Source: Hominimerdicola alba
Lineage (GTDB): Bacteria; Bacillota; Clostridia; Oscillospirales; Ruminococcaceae
NCBI RefSeq assembly: GCF_900112155.1
Contig: NZ_FOKQ01000032.1
Coordinates: 1-46,732 of the forward strand
Reading direction: 5' to 3'
DNA: 46,732 bases
Made by a program: the position numbers and the translations under genes. The notes under the pieces are model-generated. The model made no database searches. It saw nothing but the letters and a program-made list of their open reading frames with translations, and was not told the origin of the DNA. The stretch's first letter is position 1. Each line of letters starts with the position of its first letter. This document shows positions 33,601 to 40,914 of the stretch, piece by piece.

Positions 33601-34264
33601 CATCGAAATACCTTCAACTGTCGAGAGCATTGGAGCATTCGCATTTGAGAGTACAGGTCTTAAAGAGATCAAGATACCCAAGAGCGTTACTTCTATCGAC
33701 GACGGTGTATTCTGTCAGTGTACTGCCCTTGACAAAATAACTGTAGAGAGCGGAAACAAGAATTTCACTGCTGACGCAAATGTTCTCTACACAGCCGACA
33801 AGAAAAAGCTTATTGCTTTCACAGGTCTGGCACATGAAGAATTCACCGTACCTGAGGGTGTTACTGAAATAGGCCGCTACTCATTCTACGGAAGCTACGA
33901 GATCGGTCTGGCTCTCGGATTAGATGATGATGAGTTAAAGGGTCTTAAAAAGATCACATTCCCGAAGACTCTCGTTAAGATCGGCGACTACGCTTTTGAG
34001 GGCTGTACTGGCTTTAAAGAGATAGTACTTCCAGACAGCCTTGAATACATCGGCACCGGTGCATTTGGTTTATCCCTTATGCAGAATTCAGGTGAGCTGG
34101 CTGAACTTAAATTCGGACCTTCTGTAAGAAGGATACGTACTTGTGCATTCTCGAGCTACAAGATCAAGAAGATCACAGTTGATCCCAAGAACACCTGCTT
34201 CAAGTCCAACGGCACACAGCTGACAAGTATCGATGGTTCTGCTGTTATCAAGCTGACAAAATAA
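30680..34264 (+). CDS. Clostripain (C11) protease-LRR lipoprotein
   Basis: A 1194-aa surface lipoprotein. Lipobox LMAGC gives lipid-modified Cys23, followed by an Asp/Ser/Thr-rich linker (24-72). Residues ~128-510 form a clostripain (C11) peptidase domain: LTIMVYMVGSDLES, catalytic His249 in CWDHGGGPVLGYG and catalytic Cys301 in GFDACVMSS, an Arg- or Lys-specific protease fold. Residues ~515-608 are a Ser/Lys repeat linker (SSSSKKE, SSSSKAE units). Residues ~620-890 form an unrecognised domain, and ~900-1194 are BspA-type LRR_5 repeats (SVEYIGRL, LKTISESMFSYYKELESIEIPSTVESIGAFAF). The LRR may target the protease to substrates or host proteins. AGGAGG lies 6 nt before the ATG. Confidence 0.93.
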   Translation: MKNKKIISAVTALMLTASLMAGCSDKPAEDSSSAADSSSAAATTTAEDKSTTPEETTSEEDTTDAETTEDENGMKVVDLSGGAIADNMRMTSLSSVDRGALRTTSNTRVNVGTSGKARKWSDKKKEDKKKLTIMVYMVGSDLESKQASKAATVDIGEMIYSGLDDKDVNLVVYCGGAHTWWIPGYPSGKNAYIEYKSKDADIQGDNGAGITIYETDKKNMGKADTFSDFLKDVPSKYPADDYALICWDHGGGPVLGYGSDELNVDSKTNLGDSLTVAEMKTALDKSDFKKKKLKFVGFDACVMSSIEIADLWQNYAEYLVASADSEPGCGWNYEFLKDVNGTTDTPKICKNIIKTYFDYLSEISTHCYISDATLAAFDLSKTDKVKDAVGGVCKAMNDDLQSGDTRSYDKFLNGVHSYASFDLADLGTMVTSLSSTYADETKQLKSAMNDMLIDGTTTIANTCGMSVYFPLSNSTADLDTSLVILKYLGGSDYIQNTPINAEYKALMNTLLSETSGGTSSSNSKPDNNSSKKDSSSSSKADSSSSKKEDSSSSKAESSSSKKEESSSSKAESSSSKKENSSSSKADSSSSKDSSSSKKDDSSSKPESSSGTANSNPNLSKLDIEVVEKGAKSSNKDYKDDGYAYSQLPKEELGNIRGVYYTVLKNVYPSDSKKSWAPYMLYIPAEVDDKGIAKMDLDPTLIGVITDKDAEPNLCQTKYLGDGNYRSAGLLSATRDLSDEYMSVMLQSHVDEKSNASITGLNTNQTTENGVPITSKDEIDLSEWLSFDCPFVGYIPDKSDSHKHYSEGEANTVGGQFSLLGDNFDVKACKLSEISGEYAVQMSVFTIDGKEYCSNIGSYIIKDGNTEKLKEQKVDKGVLKFAILDDHAELVKFENSGKEETKKLTVPDKVDGKKVTVVRAEAFSGTNPEEIVFPDSVEYIGRLSDGPSTTKKITLPKKLKTISESMFSYYKELESIEIPSTVESIGAFAFESTGLKEIKIPKSVTSIDDGVFCQCTALDKITVESGNKNFTADANVLYTADKKKLIAFTGLAHEEFTVPEGVTEIGRYSFYGSYEIGLALGLDDDELKGLKKITFPKTLVKIGDYAFEGCTGFKEIVLPDSLEYIGTGAFGLSLMQNSGELAELKFGPSVRRIRTCAFSSYKIKKITVDPKNTCFKSNGTQLTSIDGSAVIKLTK
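32224..32505 (+). repeat. Ser/Lys tandem repeat linker (in frame)
   Basis: Repeated ~24-36-bp units encode SSSSK(K/A)(E/D)-type segments between the protease domain and the downstream domains. The imperfect units (with GATAGC, AGCAGC, TCTTCC variants) suggest an older array under selection for flexibility. The minus strand here is open in one frame but only as a shadow. Confidence 0.85.
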
Positions 34265-34315
34265 TGGCATAAAACAACAAACCTACGAATACTGCCAAGG
34301 AAGAGAGCTTTGGGT

Positions 34316-34361
34316 CAAGCCTTTCGCGAAAGGCTTGCGGGAGTTTGAGGGCAGAGCCCTC
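34316..34361. repeat. Tandem hairpins after the clostripain-LRR gene
   Basis: CAAGCCTTTC/GAAAGGCTTG (34316-34337, 10 bp with a 2-nt centre) is followed by GAGGGC/GCCCTC (34347-34361). The first may end the clostripain-LRR transcript, though the T-run is poor. Similar CAAGCCTTT-type palindromes are known as intergenic repeats in Ruminococcaceae, so these may be a dispersed repeat rather than gene-specific. Confidence 0.5.
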
Positions 34362-34425
34362 AATCACCAAGGAGCAAAACTAAAATGCATAGCGAACTAT
34401 AAAAGCAAAGCAAACTTCCAAAATA

Positions 34426-34508
34426 GGCGCGGCAATAACAAAATTTCAGAGCGTGGACAATACAAATAGTCCACGCTCAAACTATGTCCGTAAATATATT
34501 GCCGCGCC
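34426..34508 (+). repeat. Nested inverted repeat around copy B's hairpin
   Basis: GGCGCGGCAATA (34426-34437) and TATTGCCGCGCC (34497-34508) are perfect 12-bp inverted arms enclosing the inner hairpin GAGCGTGGAC/GTCCACGCTC (34449-34478). Transcribed, this would make a stable two-level stem-loop. Confidence 0.75.
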
Positions 34509-34592
34509 CGAAATCAACGGCGGTAGCTCGTTGATTTCTCGACCCGAGGAACGAGGGGCGACAACCAGCAAACCACCGCCAGCAGCAATTTT
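34449..34592 (+). repeat. Dispersed hairpin repeat, copy B
   Basis: Matches copy A at ~4.9 kb along ~145 nt: GAGCGTGG hairpin, CCACGCTCAAACTAT, TATTGCCG, GAAATCAA, GGCG, CTCG, TTTCTCGACC, AACCAGC and CAATTT in the same order, with scattered substitutions. It fills the 500-nt gap between the clostripain-LRR and trpB genes together with the hairpins to its left. No transposase or target-site duplication is visible. Confidence 0.72.
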
Positions 34593-34688
34593 CGACTATA
34601 ACAACAAATTCCAATTAATGTTATTATGCAATATTTCTATAAAGATAAAGTAACTATTTCAGTCACGCAATTTTTGCGAAAAAAAAAC

Positions 34689-34717
34689 TTGACATTATCG
34701 CTTTAGTGTGCTATAAT
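34689..34717 (+). promoter_or_regulatory. Consensus promoter of the trpB2 gene
   Basis: TTGACA, 17 bp, TATAAT; leader of ~44 nt, too short for a trp leader peptide, T-box or TRAP region. Confidence 0.85.
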
Positions 34718-34767
34718 ATCAAAAGTTGATAATTATTTCAGCAAATAGAGAAGGAGTTTTATTAATC

Positions 34768-36135
34768 ATGGACAAAAATATACCTTACAAGACTTATCTT
34801 GAAGAAAGTGAAATGCCAAAGCAGTGGTATAATGTCAGGGCTGATATGAAGAATAAGCCCGCTCCCCTGCTCAATCCAGCAACACTCAAGCCTATGACAG
34901 CCGAAGAACTGGGCGTTGTATTCTGCGATGAGCTGGTTGACCAGGAGCTGAACACTACCGACGCTTATATCGATATCCCCGAGGAGATACGCGAGTTCTA
35001 TAAGATGTACAGACCCTCTCCTCTGGTAAGAGCTTACTGCCTTGAAAAGGCTCTGGGTACTCCCGCTAAGATATACTATAAGTTCGAGGGCAACAACACC
35101 TCAGGCAGCCATAAGCTCAACAGCGCTATCGCTCAGGCTTATTACGCTAAAAAGCAGGGTCTGAAAGGTGTTACCACCGAGACAGGCGCAGGTCAGTGGG
35201 GTACTGCACTTTCAATGGCTTGTGCATATTTCGGACTGGACTGCAAGGTCTACATGGTAAAGGTAAGCTACGAGCAGAAGCCTTTCCGCCGCGAGGTTAT
35301 GCGTACTTACGGCGCTTCTGTTACACCTTCTCCATCTGATACAACTAACGTGGGCAGAAAGATACTGGCAGAACACCCCGGCACAACAGGAAGCCTTGGC
35401 TGTGCTATTTCCGAAGCAGTTGAAGTTGCTGTTGGTTCAGAAGGCTACCGCTATGTTCTGGGCTCGGTACTCAACCAGGTACTTCTGCATCAGTCCGTGA
35501 TTGGTCTTGAAAGCCTTGCTGCATTTGAAAAGCTAGGTGAAAAGCCTGATATTATCATCGGCTGCGCAGGCGGCGGTTCTAACCTTGGCGGACTTATCTC
35601 GCCTTTCATGGGTCAGAAGCTCCGCGGCGAAGCTGATTACCGCTTCATCGCAGTTGAACCTGCATCATGCCCCAGCCTTACCCGCGGCAAGTACGCTTAT
35701 GACTACTGCGATACAGGTATGGTTTGCCCTCTGGCTAAGATGTACACTCTGGGCAGCGGATTCATCCCCTCTGCTAACCACGCAGGCGGTCTGAGATATC
35801 ACGGCATGAGCAGCACACTCTCTCAGCTGTATGATGATAAGCTGATGGAAGCTGTATCCGTTGAGCAGACCAAGGTATTCGAGGCTGCACAACAGTTCGC
35901 ACGTATCGAGGGTATACTCCCCGCACCTGAGTCCAGCCACGCTATCCGCGTTGCTATCGATGAAGCACTCAAGTGCAAGGAAACAGGCGAAGAAAAGACT
36001 ATCCTCTTCGGTCTGACAGGTACAGGCTACTTCGATATGGTTGCATACCAGAAGTTCAACGACGGCGAGATGAGCGACTATATCCCCACAGATGATGATC
36101 TGGCTAAGGGATTTGCTGGTCTGCCTAAGGTATGA
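34768..36135 (+). CDS. trpB: Tryptophan synthase beta-type enzyme (TrpB2 class)
   Basis: A 455-aa PLP enzyme joining indole and serine to make tryptophan. The PLP lysine is in NNTSGSHKLNSA (Lys116), ETGAGQWG carries the catalytic Glu, GCAGGGSNLGG binds PLP phosphate, and PAPESSHA and GLTGTGYFD are near the end. The length and the extended N-terminus (RPSPLVRAYCLEKAL) match the TrpB2 subgroup, which works without TrpA. The absence of trpA and other trp genes here fits indole salvage. The ATG at 34768 follows AAGGAG; the longer in-frame ATG at 34726 lies at the predicted transcript start and cannot be used well. Confidence 0.93.
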   Translation: MDKNIPYKTYLEESEMPKQWYNVRADMKNKPAPLLNPATLKPMTAEELGVVFCDELVDQELNTTDAYIDIPEEIREFYKMYRPSPLVRAYCLEKALGTPAKIYYKFEGNNTSGSHKLNSAIAQAYYAKKQGLKGVTTETGAGQWGTALSMACAYFGLDCKVYMVKVSYEQKPFRREVMRTYGASVTPSPSDTTNVGRKILAEHPGTTGSLGCAISEAVEVAVGSEGYRYVLGSVLNQVLLHQSVIGLESLAAFEKLGEKPDIIIGCAGGGSNLGGLISPFMGQKLRGEADYRFIAVEPASCPSLTRGKYAYDYCDTGMVCPLAKMYTLGSGFIPSANHAGGLRYHGMSSTLSQLYDDKLMEAVSVEQTKVFEAAQQFARIEGILPAPESSHAIRVAIDEALKCKETGEEKTILFGLTGTGYFDMVAYQKFNDGEMSDYIPTDDDLAKGFAGLPKV

Positions 36136-36150
36136 TAAACTGACATTCAT

Positions 36151-36187
36151 AGTGCGTCTGCGGTTATCCGCAGGGCGCACTTTTTGT
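36151..36187 (+). terminator. Terminator of the trpB2 gene
   Basis: AGTGCGTCTGCGG/CCGCAGGGCGCACT hairpin with TTAT loop and T5. Confidence 0.9.
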
Positions 36188-36199
36188 TTATTCAGCCGA

Positions 36200-36228
36200 T
36201 TGAAAATCATAAAAAATTGGAGTATAAT
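36200..36228 (+). promoter_or_regulatory. Promoter of the MATE transporter gene
   Basis: TTGAAA, 17 bp, TATAAT; leader of ~30 nt. Confidence 0.7.
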
Positions 36229-36263
36229 GGTAATTGTGATTTTTTCGGGAGCGGTGATAAAAA

Positions 36264-37631
36264 ATGTCAAAAAGAACAATGACGGAGGGTACTCCGTGGA
36301 AACATATAATCAGCTTTGCCATGCCAGTGCTGGCAGGGTCGCTGCTGCAGCAGCTTTACAATACCGCCGATTCGGTAATTGTAGGCAGAAATGCGGGACA
36401 GTCCGCACTTTCGGGTGTGGGTACTACGGGAACTTTTGCTTTCCTTTTTCTTGCGATAGCCATAGGTTTCTCTTCGGGAAACAGCGTTGTTATCGCACAG
36501 CACTACGGTGCGGGAAATGAAAAAGCCGTCCGCAGAACAGCTTCAACGGGCATAATTTTACTGCTGGCGCTCGGTATCGCTTCAACTGTAATAGGAATAG
36601 CCGTCAGCGAACCTGTGCTGACCCATTTTGTGGGCGTAAAGCCTGAATATCATGACTATGCGGTACAATACTTCCGATGGTACTGTTTAGGACTTATCTT
36701 CCAATTCGGCTACAATGCCTTTTCGGCTATACTCAGGGCAGTGGGTGACAGCAAAGCTACCCTTTATTTTCTGCTGATATCCTCGGTGCTGAATATCGTA
36801 CTCGACCTGCTTTTCATAAAAGTTTTCAAATGGGGAGTTTTCGGCGCGGCGATAGCAACCGATATCGCCCAGGCTGGTTCTTTCATAGCAGCTTATATCT
36901 ACATGATAAAAAAATACCCCGTTTTCCGCTTCAAGCTGAGTGAATATGTTTGGGACAGCAAAGCCGCCAAAAGCACTGTTATAGTAGGTACGCCAATCGC
37001 GCTTCAGCTTGTGATAGTTTCTCTCGGTCTGACTTTGATACAGCGCGCGGTAAATGATTTTGGCGAGAATATGACAGCTTCGTTCACAGTAGGTTCAAGG
37101 ATAGAGATGTACCTGAACCTCCCCTGCAACGCTTTTCAGACTACTCTTGCCACTTACACAGGTCAGAATTACGGTGCGGGAAAGCCTGAGCGTGTCAAGC
37201 AGGGTGCGCGTCAGACGATACTTATTTCAGTCGGCATCACACTGATAATATCCGCGGTGATAATGCTTACCTCTCAGAACATAATCGACCTTTTCAAACT
37301 TAACGATGCCGCCGCCGGCTACTGCATACAGCACCTGCGGACGATAGCACTCGTCAACGTGGTACTCTCGGTGTATATCCCACTTTTCGGAGTATTCCAG
37401 GGCACCAACCACAGTTTTATACCGACCATTGTTGCCACCTGCGCACTTACTGTCCGAATTATAGTTACATACATTTTCAGGTATAGCGACTTTTTCGGTT
37501 ACAGCATAATCTGGTGGAACGGGCTTTTCGGCTTCGGCACGGGCTGTACCATAACATGGCTGAACTACCTCAGCGGCTGGTGGCTCAAAGGCTCGACATT
37601 GAGCACTAAAAAGATACCCGAAAAAGACTGA
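36264..37631 (+). CDS. MATE family multidrug/organic cation exporter
   Basis: A 455-aa integral membrane protein with about 12 membrane helices in two related halves. MATE hallmarks include FAMPVLAGSLLQQLYNTADSVIVGR near the N-terminus, IAIGFSSGNSVVIAQHYGAGN, and the second-half counterpart TYTGQNYGAGKPERVKQGARQT. It would export drugs or cationic metabolites using Na+ or H+. The substrate cannot be predicted. The gene is monocistronic with its own promoter; GGGAGCGG lies ~8 nt before the ATG. An A/T-rich inverted repeat (37652-37671) may act as a weak terminator. Confidence 0.92.
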   Translation: MSKRTMTEGTPWKHIISFAMPVLAGSLLQQLYNTADSVIVGRNAGQSALSGVGTTGTFAFLFLAIAIGFSSGNSVVIAQHYGAGNEKAVRRTASTGIILLLALGIASTVIGIAVSEPVLTHFVGVKPEYHDYAVQYFRWYCLGLIFQFGYNAFSAILRAVGDSKATLYFLLISSVLNIVLDLLFIKVFKWGVFGAAIATDIAQAGSFIAAYIYMIKKYPVFRFKLSEYVWDSKAAKSTVIVGTPIALQLVIVSLGLTLIQRAVNDFGENMTASFTVGSRIEMYLNLPCNAFQTTLATYTGQNYGAGKPERVKQGARQTILISVGITLIISAVIMLTSQNIIDLFKLNDAAAGYCIQHLRTIALVNVVLSVYIPLFGVFQGTNHSFIPTIVATCALTVRIIVTYIFRYSDFFGYSIIWWNGLFGFGTGCTITWLNYLSGWWLKGSTLSTKKIPEKD

Positions 37632-37679
37632 TAAGTACAGCATGGCATTGTCTGAAAAAACGATTTTTCAGCAAATCTA

Positions 37680-37708
37680 TTGACTTTTTATCGGATAAAT
37701 GTTATAAT
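37680..37708 (+). promoter_or_regulatory. Promoter of the 324-aa lipoprotein gene
   Basis: TTGACT, 17 bp, TATAAT; leader of ~100 nt. Confidence 0.75.
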
Positions 37709-37814
37709 GTAGTCGCAATTCCGCAAAGGTTAATTCATTTTTTGAAAAGTATTTACGGAAAGCACTGAATAATTTAGGAATTTATAATTTCAAGAAAGAA
37801 AGGATAATCGAACT

Positions 37815-38789
37815 ATGAAAAAGAAACTGATACTTATGCTCTGCGTAGCTGCACTCACACTTAGCTTTGCATCTTGCGGAGACACTGAAAAGGCATCCAA
37901 TGATACCGAGTCTGCTGCTTCATCTGCAAGCGAGGCTGTTGCCAGCGAAGTAGACGTAAGCGAAGCTGAAACAACAGAGGAATCTGCTGCAGAGGCTGAG
38001 AGCGCAGCTGAAGCTGAGTCTAAGGCTGAGACAGAGTCCAAGGCTGAGTCCGATAAGCCCGCTGCATCTTCTAATGAAGAGCTCACCGAACTGCTTGCTA
38101 AGGTAAAGGAGACCACTGCTGACAGCAAGAACTGCGAAGTTACTGCAAAGATGGATATCGATATGGTAATGACCATGAGCGGCACTACCACAAATATGAA
38201 GAACACAACTGATATCGTTTCAAAGACAAACGGTAAGAACACTCACACAATTCAGACCACTTCTACCGATCAGGGTACAGGCAGTCCTATTACAGAAACT
38301 CAGGAGAGCTATCAGTCTGAAGACGGCAATACCTATGTAACTACTGACGATGGCAAGACATGGACAAAGACTGTTGGTTCTACTACTACACTCGATGCTG
38401 ATGCATTCTCCAATGAGGTGATCGGTGATGAGGCTGTATTCCAGAATGCTACTCTTGAAAAAGACGGCGACAATTATGTTATCACCATCGCACTGAAGGA
38501 TATCCTCGCAAACGGCGGTGAAGTTGCAGAGTCCCTATTCGGTATGGGAGGCGGCGGAGAAGCTGAAGGTAATATGGTAATGACTATCGGCAGCGATTAT
38601 TATCCTGTAAGCATTACTATGGAGGACATCGCTTTCGATATGTCCGAACTGCTCAGCTCACTTGGTTCCGATGATACAAGTGATGTCAAGATGGATATGA
38701 CAATGAGCATGGTTCTTAACTTCAGCAACTGGGGCGGCGTTTCTGATGAAGAAGTTGCTATCCCCGAGGCAGCACTTTCTGCTGAATAA
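37815..38789 (+). CDS. Acidic lipoprotein, unknown function
   Basis: A 324-aa lipoprotein. Signal peptide MKKKLILMLCVAALTLSFAS with lipobox FASC (Cys21). Residues ~24-90 are a disordered Ala/Glu/Ser-rich linker (AEAESKAETESKAES). The remaining ~230 residues are beta-rich with several MTM-type Met repeats (MDIDMVMTMSG, MDMTMSMVLNF) and GMGGGG. It resembles the LppX/LprAFG-like or DUF6612-type lipoproteins of Firmicutes in layout, but no motif proves it. AAGAAAGGA precedes the ATG. It ends at a strong terminator. Confidence 0.8.
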   Translation: MKKKLILMLCVAALTLSFASCGDTEKASNDTESAASSASEAVASEVDVSEAETTEESAAEAESAAEAESKAETESKAESDKPAASSNEELTELLAKVKETTADSKNCEVTAKMDIDMVMTMSGTTTNMKNTTDIVSKTNGKNTHTIQTTSTDQGTGSPITETQESYQSEDGNTYVTTDDGKTWTKTVGSTTTLDADAFSNEVIGDEAVFQNATLEKDGDNYVITIALKDILANGGEVAESLFGMGGGGEAEGNMVMTIGSDYYPVSITMEDIAFDMSELLSSLGSDDTSDVKMDMTMSMVLNFSNWGGVSDEEVAIPEAALSAE

Positions 38790-38806
38790 TATTAATCACA
38801 AATATA

Positions 38807-38845
38807 AAGACTGTGTGATCTCAGTGATCGCACAGTCTTTTTTTG
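38807..38845 (+). terminator. Terminator of the 324-aa lipoprotein gene
   Basis: AGACTGTGTGATC/GATCGCACAGTCT hairpin followed by T7. It also lies just after the stop of the convergent histidine kinase gene. Confidence 0.9.
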
Positions 38846-38848
38846 TCA

Positions 38849-40081
38849 TCAGCTTTTTCGGCATACGGCAGTTACACTCATGTATCCGTCATTTATATCG
38901 GCGAAAATATCACCACGCATACTGTTCATCAGTCTGCGGCATATGTACAGACCGAGCCCGCTGCCCTGCCTGCCGTTTGTGTTTGAGCCTCTCCAGAAGC
39001 TGTCGAATATGTGGTCGAGCTCGTTCTTCGGAAGTTCACAGCCGCTGTTTTTTACTGTAATAAGACGGCAGTCTTCTTCGTCCGAAAAACTTATCTCTAT
39101 GCTTTTGCCGTCGCCGTACTTGATGGCATTTTCTATAATGTTCTGAAGCACCTCGGTAAGTCGGTCGGGATCTCCGTTTATCATGCAGTCGTTGTAGTCT
39201 TCAACAGTGAATTCTGTACCATTCAGTGAAAGCTTGCTGTTGTAGAAAGCGCCAATACCATCGATGACCTGCGAAAGATAATAGTCGCGGTTCTCAACTT
39301 CAAAGCTTATAAAATCATCGGAGGAATGTTTGATTATCTCTTCAAGATAACGCTCTATCTCGTCCGCCTTTTCACCAATGCTCCCGTAGACTTCTTCCAG
39401 CTTCTTGGGATCGCTGTATAGTCCTCTTGCCAGCGCCTTGGAATAAAGCTTTATTGAGGACAGCGGAGTTTTGATATCGTGTGAAAGAGAAAGTATCATT
39501 GTCTTCTCAGCTTTGGCGTGTTCATACTCTTTCTGCTTTGAAGATTCCAGCTTCTCCCTCAGCATATCAAGTCCCCATACAAATTTGCCGAAGTACCTGC
39601 TTTTGTCTTCTTTGAGGGGGTCGGTAAGGTTGCCCTTTGAAAGCTCATAGGGCAGTTCGCTTATCCTGTTGAAAGGTTTTATCATCTTGCTCCTGAGATA
39701 GAGGAGTACAGCCAGCACAATTACCGTAACTGAGATGAAAGCAATATTCACAGCGGCAAATGCTTTTTTGCTGCTGTTATCTTTCCTGTCATCATACTCT
39801 ATCCTATAAAGTCTGCCACCTGCTCTGCAGATAACATACTCTCTCTTGCTTTCAAATGCGGCTTCATCCTCTGCTTCAATATCATAGATCCCTGTTATGG
39901 AAGTATAATCATCGGCACTGACTTTTTCACCTGCATCAAGCCGATGTTTCACTCTGTTTACCTCAACAAGGTAATACCCGGAAGTCTCACCGCGGTCCTT
40001 AAGCAGTATATGGTCAACGCAAGCTGTCAGAAGAATCATTATCACAATGAAGAACACTATAAGCTTGTCGAAGCTTTTCAT
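38849..40081 (-). CDS. Sensor histidine kinase (two-component system)
   Basis: A 410-aa membrane kinase. Membrane segments at ~7-24 and ~108-129 flank an 80-residue extracellular sensor (about 25-107). A HAMP-like region follows (~130-185), then the HisKA dimerisation helix with phospho-His201 in SLSHDIKTPLSS, and an HATPase domain with NIIENAIKYG (N box), ITVKNSG and GSGLGLYICRRL (G boxes). It is the second gene of the operon, one nucleotide after the response-regulator stop, so the two are translationally coupled. The signal is unknown; the permease gene beside the operon is the obvious candidate target. Confidence 0.93.
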   Translation of the reverse strand: MKSFDKLIVFFIVIMILLTACVDHILLKDRGETSGYYLVEVNRVKHRLDAGEKVSADDYTSITGIYDIEAEDEAAFESKREYVICRAGGRLYRIEYDDRKDNSSKKAFAAVNIAFISVTVIVLAVLLYLRSKMIKPFNRISELPYELSKGNLTDPLKEDKSRYFGKFVWGLDMLREKLESSKQKEYEHAKAEKTMILSLSHDIKTPLSSIKLYSKALARGLYSDPKKLEEVYGSIGEKADEIERYLEEIIKHSSDDFISFEVENRDYYLSQVIDGIGAFYNSKLSLNGTEFTVEDYNDCMINGDPDRLTEVLQNIIENAIKYGDGKSIEISFSDEEDCRLITVKNSGCELPKNELDHIFDSFWRGSNTNGRQGSGLGLYICRRLMNSMRGDIFADINDGYMSVTAVCRKS

Positions 40082-40082
40082 C

Positions 40083-40748
40083 TCAGCCCTCCCAGCGGTA
40101 ACCCTTTCCCCATACCGTCAGTATTCGCTTAGGTTCTTTGGGGTCGGGCTCTATCTTCTGGCGGAGCCATTTTATATGGACTGTCAGCGTCTGTATCTCG
40201 GATTCACTGTCAGAACCCCATATGCGATTGAATATGAACTCCTTGGTAAGGGTCTGTCCCTTGTTCTCGATGAACAATCTTAACAGCTCGAATTCCTTGG
40301 CTGTTATCTGTAAAGGCTCTCCGTTTTTGGTAACTGTTTCCGCTGTAAGGTCTAGGGTAATATCGCCGTCGGAGAGATCGTCCATGGCAAGACGACGCTT
40401 GAATATGCCCTTGACCTTGGCTATGAGAATGTCGATATCATAAGGCTTTTCGATGTAATCATCAGCCCCTAAGATAAGACCGTTCAGCTTGTCCTCCCTG
40501 TCTATCCTTGCGGTAAGTATCAGTATTGGAGTATTGCTTTGCTCACGTATCCGCCTGCAAACGGCAAACCCGTCGATGCCAGGAAGATTGATATCCAAAA
40601 GCACAAGTCGTGCACCGTATTTTTCAAAAAAAGTCAACGCTTTTTCTCCGCTTTCAGCAGTGCTGACTGTATATCCATCAGCCCTGAGAAAATCACACAG
40701 CAGAACACTGAGCTCCTTGTTATCCTCAACAATCAGTATATCGACCAT
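40083..40748 (-). CDS. OmpR-family response regulator
   Basis: A 221-aa regulator with an N-terminal receiver (acidic pocket VEDN at residues 8-10, phospho-acceptor Asp52 in VLLDINLPG, Lys in IEKPYD) and a C-terminal winged-helix DNA-binding domain (ITAKEFELLRLFIENKGQ, FIFNRIWGSDS, VHIKWLRQKIE). It is the first gene of a two-gene operon with its kinase. GAGGTG lies 6 nt before the ATG. Confidence 0.94.
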   Translation of the reverse strand: MVDILIVEDNKELSVLLCDFLRADGYTVSTAESGEKALTFFEKYGARLVLLDINLPGIDGFAVCRRIREQSNTPILILTARIDREDKLNGLILGADDYIEKPYDIDILIAKVKGIFKRRLAMDDLSDGDITLDLTAETVTKNGEPLQITAKEFELLRLFIENKGQTLTKEFIFNRIWGSDSESEIQTLTVHIKWLRQKIEPDPKEPKRILTVWGKGYRWEG

Positions 40749-40783
40749 TTCACACCTCGCATATATTTATACTCATATCTAAT

Positions 40784-40812
40784 ATTATACTCCCATTTTG
40801 CAGATACGTCAA
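40784..40812 (-). promoter_or_regulatory. Promoter of the two-component operon
   Basis: TTGACG, 17 bp, TATAAT on the minus strand; leader of ~30 nt. Confidence 0.75.
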
Positions 40813-40840
40813 CTACATATTCATTTCCCGGGAAAACAGC

Positions 40841-40876
40841 AAACGACATCTGATCTCAAAGATCGGTGTCGTTTAC
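40841..40876 (-). terminator. Terminator of the FtsX-type permease gene
   Basis: AAACGACACCGATC/GATCAGATGTCGTTT hairpin on the minus strand, ~40 nt after the permease stop, separating it from the response-regulator promoter. Confidence 0.75.
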
Positions 40877-40914
40877 TGTGTACATATCAGGATGTTTGAA
40901 GAATAGTTTTTATA

